Shown here piece by piece: positions 8,794 through 18,300 of a stretch of 64,000 bases of DNA. A program made the position numbers and the translations under genes. A model generated the notes under the pieces. The model saw only the letters and a list, made by a program, of their open reading frames with translations. It ran no database searches and was not told where the DNA came from. Source of the stretch: Myxococcales bacterium (GTDB lineage: Bacteria; Myxococcota_A; UBA9042; UBA3505); the NCBI GenBank assembly GCA_002728755.1, contig PBVT01000016.1, forward strand, positions 49,670 to 113,669. The letters run 5' to 3'. Every line of letters starts with the position of its first letter. Position 1 is the stretch's first letter.

Positions 8794-11588
8794 TACGCCG
8801 CCTGGCAACGCTTGTTGCCCTCCTTCTCCTGGCCACGAACTGTACAGACGCGACGGTGATCAACACCACCAATCTGGCGTCATTACGTACAGCGGTCTTA
8901 ACCTGTACTGTCGACGGAGAAGGGGCAGATCCAGCCCAATGTGTCGAGGCCGAAGAGGGGCTGAAACTGTATGTTCTCCAGGGTTTTCGTAGCACGCTGA
9001 TGGTCTATGATTTCGACACCCAGGGGTTCCTTGATTTCGAGGTGCAGACACCGGGTTCCAATGGGATTCGCCTTCCAGGGCAGGTCTACGATGCGCGCCG
9101 AGGGCCCCATCATAAGACCGTATTGGCCACCAGTTTCCCCGATGGCCTGGTGCGTGTCTCCTTGCCAGACCACGCCATTACAAGCCACGAATTACCCTTC
9201 GTTGCGGATAGGGTTCGAATCGTATCTCTGGACTCTGGCGACTTCGCCTATTTGTTGAGTGCCGACGGAACAGCCGCCGTTCGATGGGAGATTCTGGCCG
9301 ATGACGTTCTAGCGGACGAACCCGAAGCCATTACCCTGCCCCCCGAGCCGGTCTCCGATCTTCGTGTCCATCACGCGGAGAACAAGTTGGTGACCGTATC
9401 GACGGACGGTAAGCGCCTCTGGGTGGCAGACCTCGAGGAGTTTAGCTGGACAGCTATCTCCCTGAGCCAGGCCTGTAACGACGGTCTCGACAACGACGAC
9501 GATGGATTCGTAGACGGTGTGGATCCGGACTGCACCTCCCGTTTGGATGGTGACGAAGCCACCGATGACACCCTTTTTGAATGTGGGGATGGCATCGACA
9601 ACGACGACGATGGGCTCACCGACCTGGAAGATGGCGGCTGTGTACGTGCCGGCGACAATTCGGAACATAGTGAGAATTCCGTGTGTAGCGACGGACTGGA
9701 CAACGACGGCGATGGAACGATCGACCCAACCACTGGCCATTGCCCCGATAATGGATTGGCCTTTGAGAGCCACCCCTGCTCCGACGGACTCGACAACGAT
9801 GGGGACGGGCTCGTGGACGATGAAGACGAAGATTGCGTCGGCGATGAACCCAATGAGCACTCTCTGGCCGCTCCATGCGGCAATGGAACCGACGAGAACG
9901 GCAATGGGGTCTTCGACGCACCGGGTGATCCCACCTGCGCGGATCCCACCCATACGAGCGAAGCTCTGCCTCGATGTTCCGATGGGTTGGATAACGATGG
10001 GGATGGTCAGACCGATACAGACGACATCAATTGTTACGGCGCCATGGACAATGACGAATCGGACGAGGCCTCAATGGGCAGCCCGGTACTCGCCGTTCAT
10101 CCGCAACAGTCCGTAGTATATGTGCTTCGACCATCGCAGCGTGATGTGCTCGCCATCGATCTTGAAGCCGGTGCGGTCCTCACAGCCCACGAAGACAACG
10201 CCTATTGGACACAACGACAGCTGCAAGACGCTCCCCTGGGTGCCTTGCCGGTCGATCTTGTATTCCATGAAATTCCTGCCGATGACGACGGGGAAAGCCA
10301 ATTGGTCGCCTATCTTGCTCTGCAAAATGGCCAGCTCCTTCCCTTCGATCCGGTGCTACATATCTTTTCTCCCCCAGACACATCCTCCTCCAGTGACCCA
10401 ACCCTCTCCTCTGTACGCGTTGCGGTCCCATCGTTTACGCTCGATGACGAGACACAGGATCTGAGTTTTGTCCTACCTGCGGACATCCCTCACTTCGGCT
10501 CGGTGGGCACCCAGACCGTCACACAAACCATCGACGATGAAGAAATTACCCGGGTGACCTATACAGGTGTCGAACTGCAGACCACCGATCATGAGACCCC
10601 CACAGAGCGTTGGACCGTTACATCGGGTGGGATTATTCCTGCGACAGAACGCTTCACTGGCATCCTACGACAGGCGAATCGGGAATTTCATGATCCGGGT
10701 GCCCGTTTTTGCGACGCCGGCGTGCAACCCGGCGACATCCTCGAAATCATTGTGAACCAGGATCTCTCCTGCGGCGCCTTACGAGGGGACACATTTGAAG
10801 TCGTGATCGAGTCCGTCGCGGGCGACACCCTCACATTCAATGAAAACACCCTGGGCCAGAATCTCATCATGCGGCAGACCGGTGATGATCCCCAGGCGGC
10901 CAAGATGCCAGCGCTCTTCGACGGAGGCTGTATCGACCCGGAAGATCCGAATGTGAACTACGTAGGACTCAACGAAGACGAATGTGCTCTGGTCGATTTT
11001 GGTTGTGCCCCCGGCCAAATCTATTTTGGAGAACCTGCCTGTGGCTGCGGCTGTATCGATGGCGGTCTAACCCCGCAATGTCTGGCCGGCCCTCTCCACT
11101 ACCGGATCCGGGTACCGGACGACACCTTCCTGGTAGTTGGCAGCCGCTCGGGCATGCTGCACCCCTTGCGTGAAGGGGCGGGCGGTTGTGAAACGGATGC
11201 CGGACTGGTCGACGCCCATTGGAATTCCCGGGCCTATGTGGGAGAGGTTACCGATACCGAGATGGGAATCTGCCCCCTCTCCTCGGATTCGGGTGGCTTT
11301 GACACGATCCCCTTCGAAAACCCGGTCTTCTCCTTCGCGCTGGTTCCGGCCTGCAGTATCGCTGGAGGAACGGTCAGTTATGTGGAACCAATCCGAGACG
11401 TCGCCTATACCGTAGATGTCTTCGGTGGCAACACGCCGCAGGTGAGTTTCACGGCCTTTGGCTGCTCCCATATCGAAGGGCTGCCCAGCGAGGGCTTCCT
11501 ATACTTCGTCGACGATGTCGATCATCGAATCTACACCCTGGACCCGGCAAACGGGCAACGGGCCACGAGCGCAGCGGTCATCGAATAG
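8790..11588 (+). CDS. large surface protein with DG-x-DND-x-DG calcium-type repeats
   Basis: A 932-residue exported protein; the start ATG overlaps the preceding stop. The N-terminal hydrophobic segment ends LLLLATNCTDA, a possible but atypical lipobox (Asn at -1). Residues about 30-225 look like propeller strands similar to the upstream gene. Residues about 229-425 hold six Cys-flanked repeats of the form C-x-DG-x-DND-x-DG-x2-D, known from MopE-like and other myxobacterial surface proteins and likely to bind calcium. The C-terminal half (430-932) is strand-rich with a Cys cluster near 745-765 (GCAPGQIYFGEPACGCGC) and ends in LYFVDDVDHRIYTLDPANG, another blade-like strand. Perhaps the propeller is completed by N- and C-terminal blades with the repeats inserted; this is inference. 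Function unknown. Confidence 0.75.
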   Translation: MIRRLATLVALLLLATNCTDATVINTTNLASLRTAVLTCTVDGEGADPAQCVEAEEGLKLYVLQGFRSTLMVYDFDTQGFLDFEVQTPGSNGIRLPGQVYDARRGPHHKTVLATSFPDGLVRVSLPDHAITSHELPFVADRVRIVSLDSGDFAYLLSADGTAAVRWEILADDVLADEPEAITLPPEPVSDLRVHHAENKLVTVSTDGKRLWVADLEEFSWTAISLSQACNDGLDNDDDGFVDGVDPDCTSRLDGDEATDDTLFECGDGIDNDDDGLTDLEDGGCVRAGDNSEHSENSVCSDGLDNDGDGTIDPTTGHCPDNGLAFESHPCSDGLDNDGDGLVDDEDEDCVGDEPNEHSLAAPCGNGTDENGNGVFDAPGDPTCADPTHTSEALPRCSDGLDNDGDGQTDTDDINCYGAMDNDESDEASMGSPVLAVHPQQSVVYVLRPSQRDVLAIDLEAGAVLTAHEDNAYWTQRQLQDAPLGALPVDLVFHEIPADDDGESQLVAYLALQNGQLLPFDPVLHIFSPPDTSSSSDPTLSSVRVAVPSFTLDDETQDLSFVLPADIPHFGSVGTQTVTQTIDDEEITRVTYTGVELQTTDHETPTERWTVTSGGIIPATERFTGILRQANREFHDPGARFCDAGVQPGDILEIIVNQDLSCGALRGDTFEVVIESVAGDTLTFNENTLGQNLIMRQTGDDPQAAKMPALFDGGCIDPEDPNVNYVGLNEDECALVDFGCAPGQIYFGEPACGCGCIDGGLTPQCLAGPLHYRIRVPDDTFLVVGSRSGMLHPLREGAGGCETDAGLVDAHWNSRAYVGEVTDTEMGICPLSSDSGGFDTIPFENPVFSFALVPACSIAGGTVSYVEPIRDVAYTVDVFGGNTPQVSFTAFGCSHIEGLPSEGFLYFVDDVDHRIYTLDPANGQRATSAAVIE
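9474..10062 (+). repeat. six coding repeats C-x-DG-x-DND-x-DG-x2-D
   Basis: Six imperfect repeats at protein level within the preceding gene (about residues 229-425), beginning CNDGLDNDDDG, CGDGIDNDDDG, CSDGLDNDGDG, CSDGLDNDGDG, CGNGTDENGNG and CSDGLDNDGDG. The spacing between repeats varies and the DNA is only partly conserved, so they are old coding repeats and not a recent tandem array. The pattern is that of calcium-binding DxDxDG loops closed by disulfides. The fifth unit is the most degenerate. Confidence 0.8.
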
Positions 11589-11591
11589 TAC

Positions 11592-11915
11592 TCAGGGTAC
11601 ACCCGGAAACGACGTCACGTATTCGATCGTAAAGTCTGGAAACGAGTCCACCAGCTCGATGGTAAAGTCCGGGAACGAGGTGACGATTTCCCATTTGCCG
11701 CATTTATCGGCAAAGCTACTCACCTTCTCTACCTTGAGATCTGGAAACGAGGTGACAACCTTGACCTTGAAGTCTGGGAAAGACTTCACGATCTTTACCT
11801 TGCCCTGCAGCTTTTTCCCGTTGAATTTGCAATCCGACCCGACCTTTCCTCCCGCCCATGCGTGGGAGAAGAAAGCCAAAGACAAGATAATAGCGAGTGT
11901 AGCTATACGGCTCAT
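11592..11915 (-). CDS. secreted SFPD-repeat protein, probable 7(1) septoil-knot family
   Basis: A 107-residue protein with a signal peptide (residues 1-21, ending SHAWA). The ATG at 11915 has GGAGGGT upstream; a longer in-frame extension to 11978 lacks this and adds no signal. The mature part is almost entirely six copies of [KTSD]-S-F-[PA]-[DG] starting at residues 45, 56, 67, 80, 91 and 102. The period is thus 11, 11, 13, 11, 11, with alternating hydrophobic residues between copies and two cysteines (29 and 72). From memory this matches the small family for which a 7(1) knotted fold has been described (named septoil knot). That assignment is recollection, not a search. Function is unknown. 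It converges on the lipoprotein operon to its left. Confidence 0.7.
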   Translation of the reverse strand: MSRIATLAIILSLAFFSHAWAGGKVGSDCKFNGKKLQGKVKIVKSFPDFKVKVVTSFPDLKVEKVSSFADKCGKWEIVTSFPDFTIELVDSFPDFTIEYVTSFPGVP

Positions 11916-12054
11916 AGAGACCCTCCATAGATGCGGTCCGTGATTATGCCAGACGATTCGTCGAACAGCCACCTGCACGTCTCACCCTCCCAAAGAACGT
12001 GCTGTGAAGGCAAAAGGGCTTGTGATGCGTGTAGAAATACGGCATTGGAGAGGC

Positions 12055-13071
12055 ATGGTCCGAAACAACGACATACGACCGGTCCAGGATCCCTATGGAA
12101 ACCGCCCCCATCGAAAGCTACGCATTTCGGTAACCGATCGCTGTAACTTTCGCTGCAGCTATTGTGTACCCGACGACGCGACAGACTTTGGGGAACGAGA
12201 AAACCTGCTGAGCTTTGAAGAGATCAGCCGCTTCGTCGCCGAAGCCGCCGTTCCTCTCGGCATATCAAATCTGCGGATTACGGGAGGAGAGCCCCTCCTA
12301 CGACGCAACCTGGACCAACTGGTCGGAATGCTTCGCGCCATCGACGGCGTACAATCCATTGGCCTGACGACCAACGCGAGTCGCCTTGGAGATTGCGCGA
12401 AAACTCTCGCCACGGCGGGTGTGGACCGTATCAATATCAGCCTCGACACTCTCGACCGAGAGACTATGAAAAAGCTGACTGCCGTCGACCAGCTGGATTC
12501 GGTACGCTACGGAATTGAGCAGGCGGCCCTCGCTCCCTTTGCGAGCCGAAAACTAAATGCGGTGGTCATCCGTGGAATCAACGACCACGAGTTGGCAGAC
12601 CTTATCCGATTCGCCCAGAGCCATTCCTTTGAGATGCGCTTTATCGAATTCATGCCCTTCGGGAGCCAGTGGAGCCCCGATAGTGTCGTGGCGACCTCGG
12701 AGATCGTCGAGAGCCTGCGCGCTGTGCTCGGGCCCATTCAGGAAGAGGCCCATAAGCTGGGCGAGACGGCTCGACGCTACACCCTGGCCGATGGTACCCA
12801 CTTTGGCATCATCCCCACCCTCTCGCAGCCATTTTGTAACCATTGCAACCGCGTCCGAATCACAGCCAGCGGGACCATTCTTCCCTGCCTATTTGCAGAA
12901 GAGGGACCCAATGTTCGGGCTCTACTGCGGGCAAATACCGATCCCATGGCCCTTCGTGAGGCGGTCAAGGAATCCCTCGGAACCAAAGGGGCCGGCTTCT
13001 TACAAGAGATGGCCGACCGGAACCTCCCAACCAACCTCAAAGAACGCGATATGCGGGGTATTGGCGGATGA
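12055..13071 (+). CDS. moaA: GTP 3',8-cyclase MoaA
   Basis: Radical SAM enzyme of the first step of molybdenum cofactor synthesis, converting GTP to 3',8-cyclo-7,8-dihydro-GTP. The 338-residue product (ATG 12055 after GGAGAGG; the frame opens further upstream without support) has Cys30, Cys34 and Cys37 in RCNFRCSYC for the SAM cluster, ITGGEPLLR, and Cys261, Cys264 and Cys278 for the second, GTP-binding cluster. It ends in Gly-Gly, the C-terminal tail characteristic of active MoaA. The stop overlaps moaC by 4 bp, so the two pathway steps are coupled. Confidence 0.96.
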   Translation: MVRNNDIRPVQDPYGNRPHRKLRISVTDRCNFRCSYCVPDDATDFGERENLLSFEEISRFVAEAAVPLGISNLRITGGEPLLRRNLDQLVGMLRAIDGVQSIGLTTNASRLGDCAKTLATAGVDRINISLDTLDRETMKKLTAVDQLDSVRYGIEQAALAPFASRKLNAVVIRGINDHELADLIRFAQSHSFEMRFIEFMPFGSQWSPDSVVATSEIVESLRAVLGPIQEEAHKLGETARRYTLADGTHFGIIPTLSQPFCNHCNRVRITASGTILPCLFAEEGPNVRALLRANTDPMALREAVKESLGTKGAGFLQEMADRNLPTNLKERDMRGIGG

Positions 13072-13514
13072 CAGACAAACGCGTCGGTTTAATCGACATC
13101 ACAGCGAAGAATAAGACCCAGCGGCGGGCCGTAGCCGAAGTCTATATCGTGGGCCAGGAATCCACCCTGGACCGTATCGACGCCGGGGACACCCCCAAGG
13201 GTGAGGTCTACCCTGTAGCGCGCGCCGCGGGCTTAATGGCGGCCAAGACCACACATCTGGTCCTACCCCACTGTCATCCACTGGCTGTCACAGATGCGCG
13301 CGTAGGTTTTGAGCGCCAGGTCGGACGTCTACATATCACCGTCGAGATCACGGCTCTGGACCGCACTGGTGTAGAGATGGAGGCCCTATACGCCGCCTCG
13401 GTGGTCGCCCTGACGATCTACGATATGTTGAAGTTCACAGACGATGAGCTCCGCATGGATGGGCTCCGTCTACTCGAAAAGACCGGTGGAAAGCGGGATT
13501 ATCGGGCGAGCTGA
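13068..13514 (+). CDS. moaC: cyclic pyranopterin monophosphate synthase
   Basis: Converts the MoaA product to cyclic pyranopterin monophosphate. The 148-residue product starts at the ATG overlapping moaA and carries GLIDITAKNKTQRRAVAE near the N-terminus, AAGLMAAKTTHLVLPHCHPL with the conserved Lys-x2-x-His-Cys-His region, VEMEALYAASVVALTIYDMLK and LLEKTGGK near the C-terminus with the second conserved Lys. It is slightly shorter than the usual ~160 residues because the C-terminal tail is short. No other Moco gene lies in the window. Confidence 0.96.
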   Translation: MTDKRVGLIDITAKNKTQRRAVAEVYIVGQESTLDRIDAGDTPKGEVYPVARAAGLMAAKTTHLVLPHCHPLAVTDARVGFERQVGRLHITVEITALDRTGVEMEALYAASVVALTIYDMLKFTDDELRMDGLRLLEKTGGKRDYRAS

Positions 13515-13589
13515 ACTCGTTTGTACCTGCGGCTGGCCAGCATAGAGCGGGCACGCTATTCTTCTACACTCTCTTAAGGCGGGGCCGGA

Positions 13590-14144
13590 ATGGTTCGTTT
13601 CCTGGTTATTCTTGGTTTGGTATTACCGGTCTGGGTTCAGCCCGCAGAGGCGAAAGGGCCCCGAGAGATCCAACGTGCCTCGGAAGCGACCGTCCCCCCG
13701 ACCATCTACATGAACCTGCTGAAGTCCATCTCGGCAGTGAACTACCATGTAAACGATCGCCACAAAAAGGGTTACGAGGCCAAGACCATCTGCCCCAACC
13801 CCAGCGCACGTAAGGGCTTCGTCGATAGTCGCGTTTGTAAGGGATTGCAGCGCTCCTACCACGCGTCGATAGTGAAAGACTCGAAAGATCGCCAGGGACA
13901 GACCGTGGTCCAGAATCTATGGCTCTGGGAGTATAGCAACGCCCGAGCGGCCAAAAGAGCGCGCAAGCATATGGATGATATGACCTTCCAGAAGCGGATA
14001 TATGAAGTCCTCTTCGTGGGTCCGCACCTTATTATTGTAGAAGGCCGGTGGCGCTTCCGAACGGAATTCAAGCGTCTGGTCAAACATGTGAAAGGCTTCT
14101 TGCAATCGGCGTCTTCAAAGCCCGCTGAAAAGCCAAACCCCTGA
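13590..14144 (+). CDS. secreted protein of unknown function
   Basis: A 184-residue protein with a clear Sec signal (MVRFLVILGLVLPVWVQPAEA, cleavage after about residue 22). The mature part is basic, with a central Cys pair (TICPNPSARKGFVDSRVCKG, around residues 70-87) and a C-terminal mixed alpha/beta stretch ending in RTEFKRLVKHVKGFLQSASSKPAEKPNP. I do not recognise a family. It lies 75 bp after moaC and 18 bp before the next lipoprotein, so it could be transcribed with either. It may be a periplasmic partner of the phosphatase-like lipoprotein. Confidence 0.6.
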   Translation: MVRFLVILGLVLPVWVQPAEAKGPREIQRASEATVPPTIYMNLLKSISAVNYHVNDRHKKGYEAKTICPNPSARKGFVDSRVCKGLQRSYHASIVKDSKDRQGQTVVQNLWLWEYSNARAAKRARKHMDDMTFQKRIYEVLFVGPHLIIVEGRWRFRTEFKRLVKHVKGFLQSASSKPAEKPNP

Positions 14145-14162
14145 GTGGATGGAACAACTCCT

Positions 14163-15290
14163 ATGGGAAAACCCAGCTATTCGTTTTTTGCTCTAATCGG
14201 GTGTCTGATCATGGGCTGCTCCAGCCACGTACAACTCCAGAAGTCGACCGATTCGGCCCCACCCCATAACGTCATTCTCATCACCATGGATGGGTTGCGC
14301 TGGCAGGAGCTCTTCACCGGCATGGACGATAGTCTGCTGGCAGATCGCGCCATCGGCGGCGTGAAATATCCAGACCGTCTCCGAGCCCGCTTCGGAGGGG
14401 AGACGGCCCATCAACGCCGGGAAAAACTCCTCCCCTTCTTCTGGCAAAACCTGGCCGGTCAGGGAATGGTCTTCGGGAACCGAAACCGGAACAGCGCCGC
14501 GTCCGTAGCCAACCCGCAACGGATCTCCTATCCCGGCTACGCCGAATTACTCACCGGCGAGGTGCAGACCACCATCTCGACGAACGCAGCTAAGCCGATC
14601 CCACGGCAGACGGTGTTGGAGTTCGCCCGCCAAAAGCTCGGACTGAAACAGACCGATGTGGCTGTATTCGGCTCCTGGGAGCGATTCAACGAGGGGGCGG
14701 CTCTGACCAATGGGAGCATCGTCTGTAACGCCGGTTACCAATCCGTCGACGAGTCCTTGCTGACGCCTGGAATGCGTGCCTTGAACACGGCCCAGCACGA
14801 TCTTAGAACCCCCTGGGACGATGTGCGCCATGATCGGGTCACCAGCCATCTTGCCCTCGAATATCTAAAAACCTACCGACCTCGGTTATTCTATCTGGCC
14901 TTCGCCGAGACAGACGATTGGGGTCATGGCCGTCGTTACGATCGGGTACTTCAGGCGGCCGCGTATGTAGACAGCTTCCTTGCACAGCTCTGGTCCGTTC
15001 TACAGTCGATGCCGCAATATCGGGACAATACGACCATCATCTTGACCACGGACCATGGTCGCGGACGAACCGGTCAAGACTGGGATAACCATAAACCCGA
15101 TATCCCTGGTTCCGAGGAGATCTGGGTCGCGGTCATTGGCCCCCATACTCCCAACCAGGGGGAACTGGCCGATCAAAACCATATTGGACTCAACCAGGTC
15201 GCCGCCACCGTGCTGCAATTTCTGGGTCTGGATCCTACGGAATTCAACCCCGCCGCCGGCGCCCCCATCCCCGGGGTCTATCAGCCCTGA
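14163..15290 (+). CDS. alkaline-phosphatase-superfamily lipoprotein
   Basis: A 375-residue protein. The ATG at 14163 gives a good lipoprotein signal (ALIGCLIMGCSS) and has GGATGGA upstream; a GTG at 14145 in the same frame is less likely. Metal-site landmarks of the alkaline phosphatase/phosphodiesterase superfamily are visible: NVILITMDGLRWQELFTG at the N-terminus, RISYPGYAELLTGE in the region where the nucleophile sits, AETDDWGHGRRYD and IILTTDHGRG. It probably hydrolyses a phosphate or sulfate ester at the outer membrane or in the periplasm. The substrate cannot be told from sequence. The next gene starts 88 bp on. Confidence 0.8.
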   Translation: MGKPSYSFFALIGCLIMGCSSHVQLQKSTDSAPPHNVILITMDGLRWQELFTGMDDSLLADRAIGGVKYPDRLRARFGGETAHQRREKLLPFFWQNLAGQGMVFGNRNRNSAASVANPQRISYPGYAELLTGEVQTTISTNAAKPIPRQTVLEFARQKLGLKQTDVAVFGSWERFNEGAALTNGSIVCNAGYQSVDESLLTPGMRALNTAQHDLRTPWDDVRHDRVTSHLALEYLKTYRPRLFYLAFAETDDWGHGRRYDRVLQAAAYVDSFLAQLWSVLQSMPQYRDNTTIILTTDHGRGRTGQDWDNHKPDIPGSEEIWVAVIGPHTPNQGELADQNHIGLNQVAATVLQFLGLDPTEFNPAAGAPIPGVYQP

Positions 15291-15378
15291 CGCGAGAGAA
15301 ATGCCATATGGCCCAGGCTGGTGCCAAACACTCAACTGGCGTATGATTCCGGCTCCAACGGCAATTTCGGAGCATACC

Positions 15379-18300
15379 ATGCGGCACCTTTTTCTGATCC
15401 TTACGCTGTCCATATTATTCGCCTGGTCATGCAGTAATGGTGGGACATCCTCGACAAGTGATACGGGAGTTGCCGACACAACCACGATGCAAGACGCAGA
15501 GTCTTGCGATGATGTTGGGATACTATGTGCTTGCGTTGGGATCGATTGCGACGATGGTGATGCCTGCACTACGGACACCTGCAATGAATCTGGGGAGTGC
15601 GAACACTCTGCTCTTTCGTGCGACGATCAAAACTCCTGCACCACCGATTCTTGCCTTCCTGAGACTGGCTGTGTCTATGAGACGCTAGCGGATGGGACAG
15701 CCTGCGATGATGAGAGCGTATGTACGACCGAAGATGTCTGCGTGGCCGGCGGGATCTGCACCGGTACGCCAGTCGTTTGCGAAGATGAAGATCTTTGTAC
15801 CACCCATGCTTGCGACTCTGTCGATGGTTGCATCATGTCCTATAATCAAGCCGATTGCGACGATGGCAATCCATGCACCAAAGAGGACCGATGCAATTTA
15901 GGGCAATGCCAAGGGCGGGCCGATGATTGTGACGATGGGGACCCCTGTACTGTGGATAGCTGTGAGCCAGGAGAGGGATGTGTCGCCACTCTAGATTACC
16001 CCTCCTGTGCGCCGTCATCCTGGACCTGCGATATATGGCGTTATGGAACAAACGATGGTTGCGATTGCGACTGTGGTGAACGTGACCCGGATTGTGACCT
16101 TGCCAATGGAAATACCGATATAGCCGCACGTTGTGGTGTTCATGACGCACAACCAGATCAAATCTGTAACACCTGGGGCAGGTGCGTTTCTACAGACTGG
16201 TTACCGAGCTGCGATCCCAACGACTACAACGAAGGGATGGATCTGAGCCCAGGGGCCACAGCAGAGTTCGTCTGCCCGCCTTTCCAATTACCAGGACAAG
16301 AGTGTGATGATGGTTTCACAGAAGCCCCGAGCTGTGAATGTAACTGTGGCGCTTATGATCCGGATTGTGTTTGGAGTAATCAAAACGATTGCTCTAATCC
16401 CGACTTCAGCTGCAACCCGATTTCAGGGGCCTGCGAATTACCAGGCTGGGATGCGGACAAATGCGGCCCTGCCGCATATAAGTACGATACGATCGCCCAA
16501 TGGGGCTTCGATAGTGGGTGTGATTGCGAATGTGGCGTGTATGACCCGGATTGTGATGCCGTGGACAACCTTGTGTATCCGGGCTTTGGTAGCTGCGGGC
16601 GGTCTACCTGCTACGAAGATTCAGATTGCCCGCTGGCATCAACTTGTAATCAAAGTAATGACTTTAGTGCCGAAGGCCCGGTGCCTTGCGCTGGAGCTGA
16701 AGGCTGTTATTGCTCGGAGCCATACCTAGCTCCTATCTTCACCCAGTATCATGAGCTTTGTGAAGATCATGATGATTGCTCGCCGGGGGCTTTTTGTACA
16801 GAAGCAGGTAAATGTAGCAACAGCAATCTAATGGTCTGCGCAAAATCTGGACACAAATGTGTTCCAGATAAATGGATTCTAGCGGGTTGTGATCCCCTAA
16901 AATATAATGAAGGTATTAAGACCACCTGGGTAGATCTTGGTCCTCTGGGTGGTTATCCTTTCACAACATATCCTGTTTGTGATTGTGGCTGTGGAATCAA
17001 GGATCCAGACTGCGATATCATCAACTATGACCTCGCTCTAAACCAGATCCCGGCTAACAACACATGCCCCACCGAGGGGGCCACCTGCATTGGAGATGAC
17101 GGCGCCTGCCAGCTCGAAGGTTGGACCTGTAATCCGGCCAACTTCGACGCTAACGATGGCTGCCATTGTGGCTGCGGCACATGGGATCCAGACTGTGACA
17201 AAGACGGCGATTATCCATGGCAAAACGCGGTGTATTGCGCAAAAAAACAACTAATCATGACACCTATGACCTATTTCATAAACTTGCCTGGCTACACAGG
17301 TGGTCTAGACGATCCCCATACCTGTGATCCGGGTCGGAACATCTGTATTCCCGAAGCATGGACTTGCCCGGCCGATCAATACAATGCAACAGAGGGGCTT
17401 CCACATGGAATGGTTTTAGGGTCCAACCCAGCTGTCCCACCAGAAGGGGTTTTTGAATCCGTCGCATGCGAAGAAAGCCCGGACTACCTATGCCATTGTA
17501 ACTGCGGCACAGTAGATCCCGACTGCATCACAAACTTCCAGATGTCGGGGTACGAAGGATACACTGTCAATTGCTTGGGCAAATGCGATGGCTCGCCTGT
17601 CGATCAGTGGGAGTTGTGTCATGACTCCGGTTATTTTGCTGGGCAATGCATGCCGAAGGGTCTTTCAGAAGAGGCCGGCGAAAAGTTTGGCGAAGGGGAA
17701 GTCTGCCATTGCAATCTCGGCGCGCACGATCCGGACTGTGATTTACCCGGGATACCCGTCCAGGGTTGCCCGGAAGGCTACCGCTGTGTTGATGGCGAAT
17801 GTAATAACCGGGATCGAAGAGCTAAGGTGCTCTTCATTCATGGGCGAAACGATGGCACGCCCCCAGGAGGCTTTCAGTACTGGGAAAACACTGTTTCTTG
17901 CATGAACTGCCCAAATAATCCGGCCTGCTACCCAGGAGGAGACGCCTTCTGCGAAAAGACGGGAACCTGTACACCGGGCGATTGCCAATGGACCCCTTCA
18001 GACATTCCAGGGTTTCACAATAATAGCGGGCAAACCGAATGTTGCGCGCCACCCGACAACTGTGATCCTGAAAAAGAGATATGCATTGATGATTGCGAAG
18101 TATTCCCTCTCGATCCTCCTGGACCACTCGGCATTGTGGACTACACCAAGAAGGACTTCTGTGACTTCCCATATCTCGCCGCCAAATATATGGCGGATAA
18201 TCCCGACGAAGTGATGGAACAAACCATATGTGATTGTCCCATTGGCCTGCCCATGGAGCCTAACATCGCAGGTGAGTGTTCTTCGCAATGCGAACTCACC

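Noticed and set aside
9309..9953. Minus-strand frames opposite the DG-x-DND repeats.
   Set aside because: They arise from the repetitive GAC/GAT codons of the real gene read in reverse; low-complexity products.
9474..10062. Repeated DNA resembling a tandem array.
   Set aside because: The repetition is at codon level in a real gene with variable spacing; there are no identical repeats with unique spacers, so this is not a CRISPR array.
11916..12054. A possible Moco riboswitch ahead of moaA.
   Set aside because: No recognisable Moco-motif core; a covariance-model search would be decisive.
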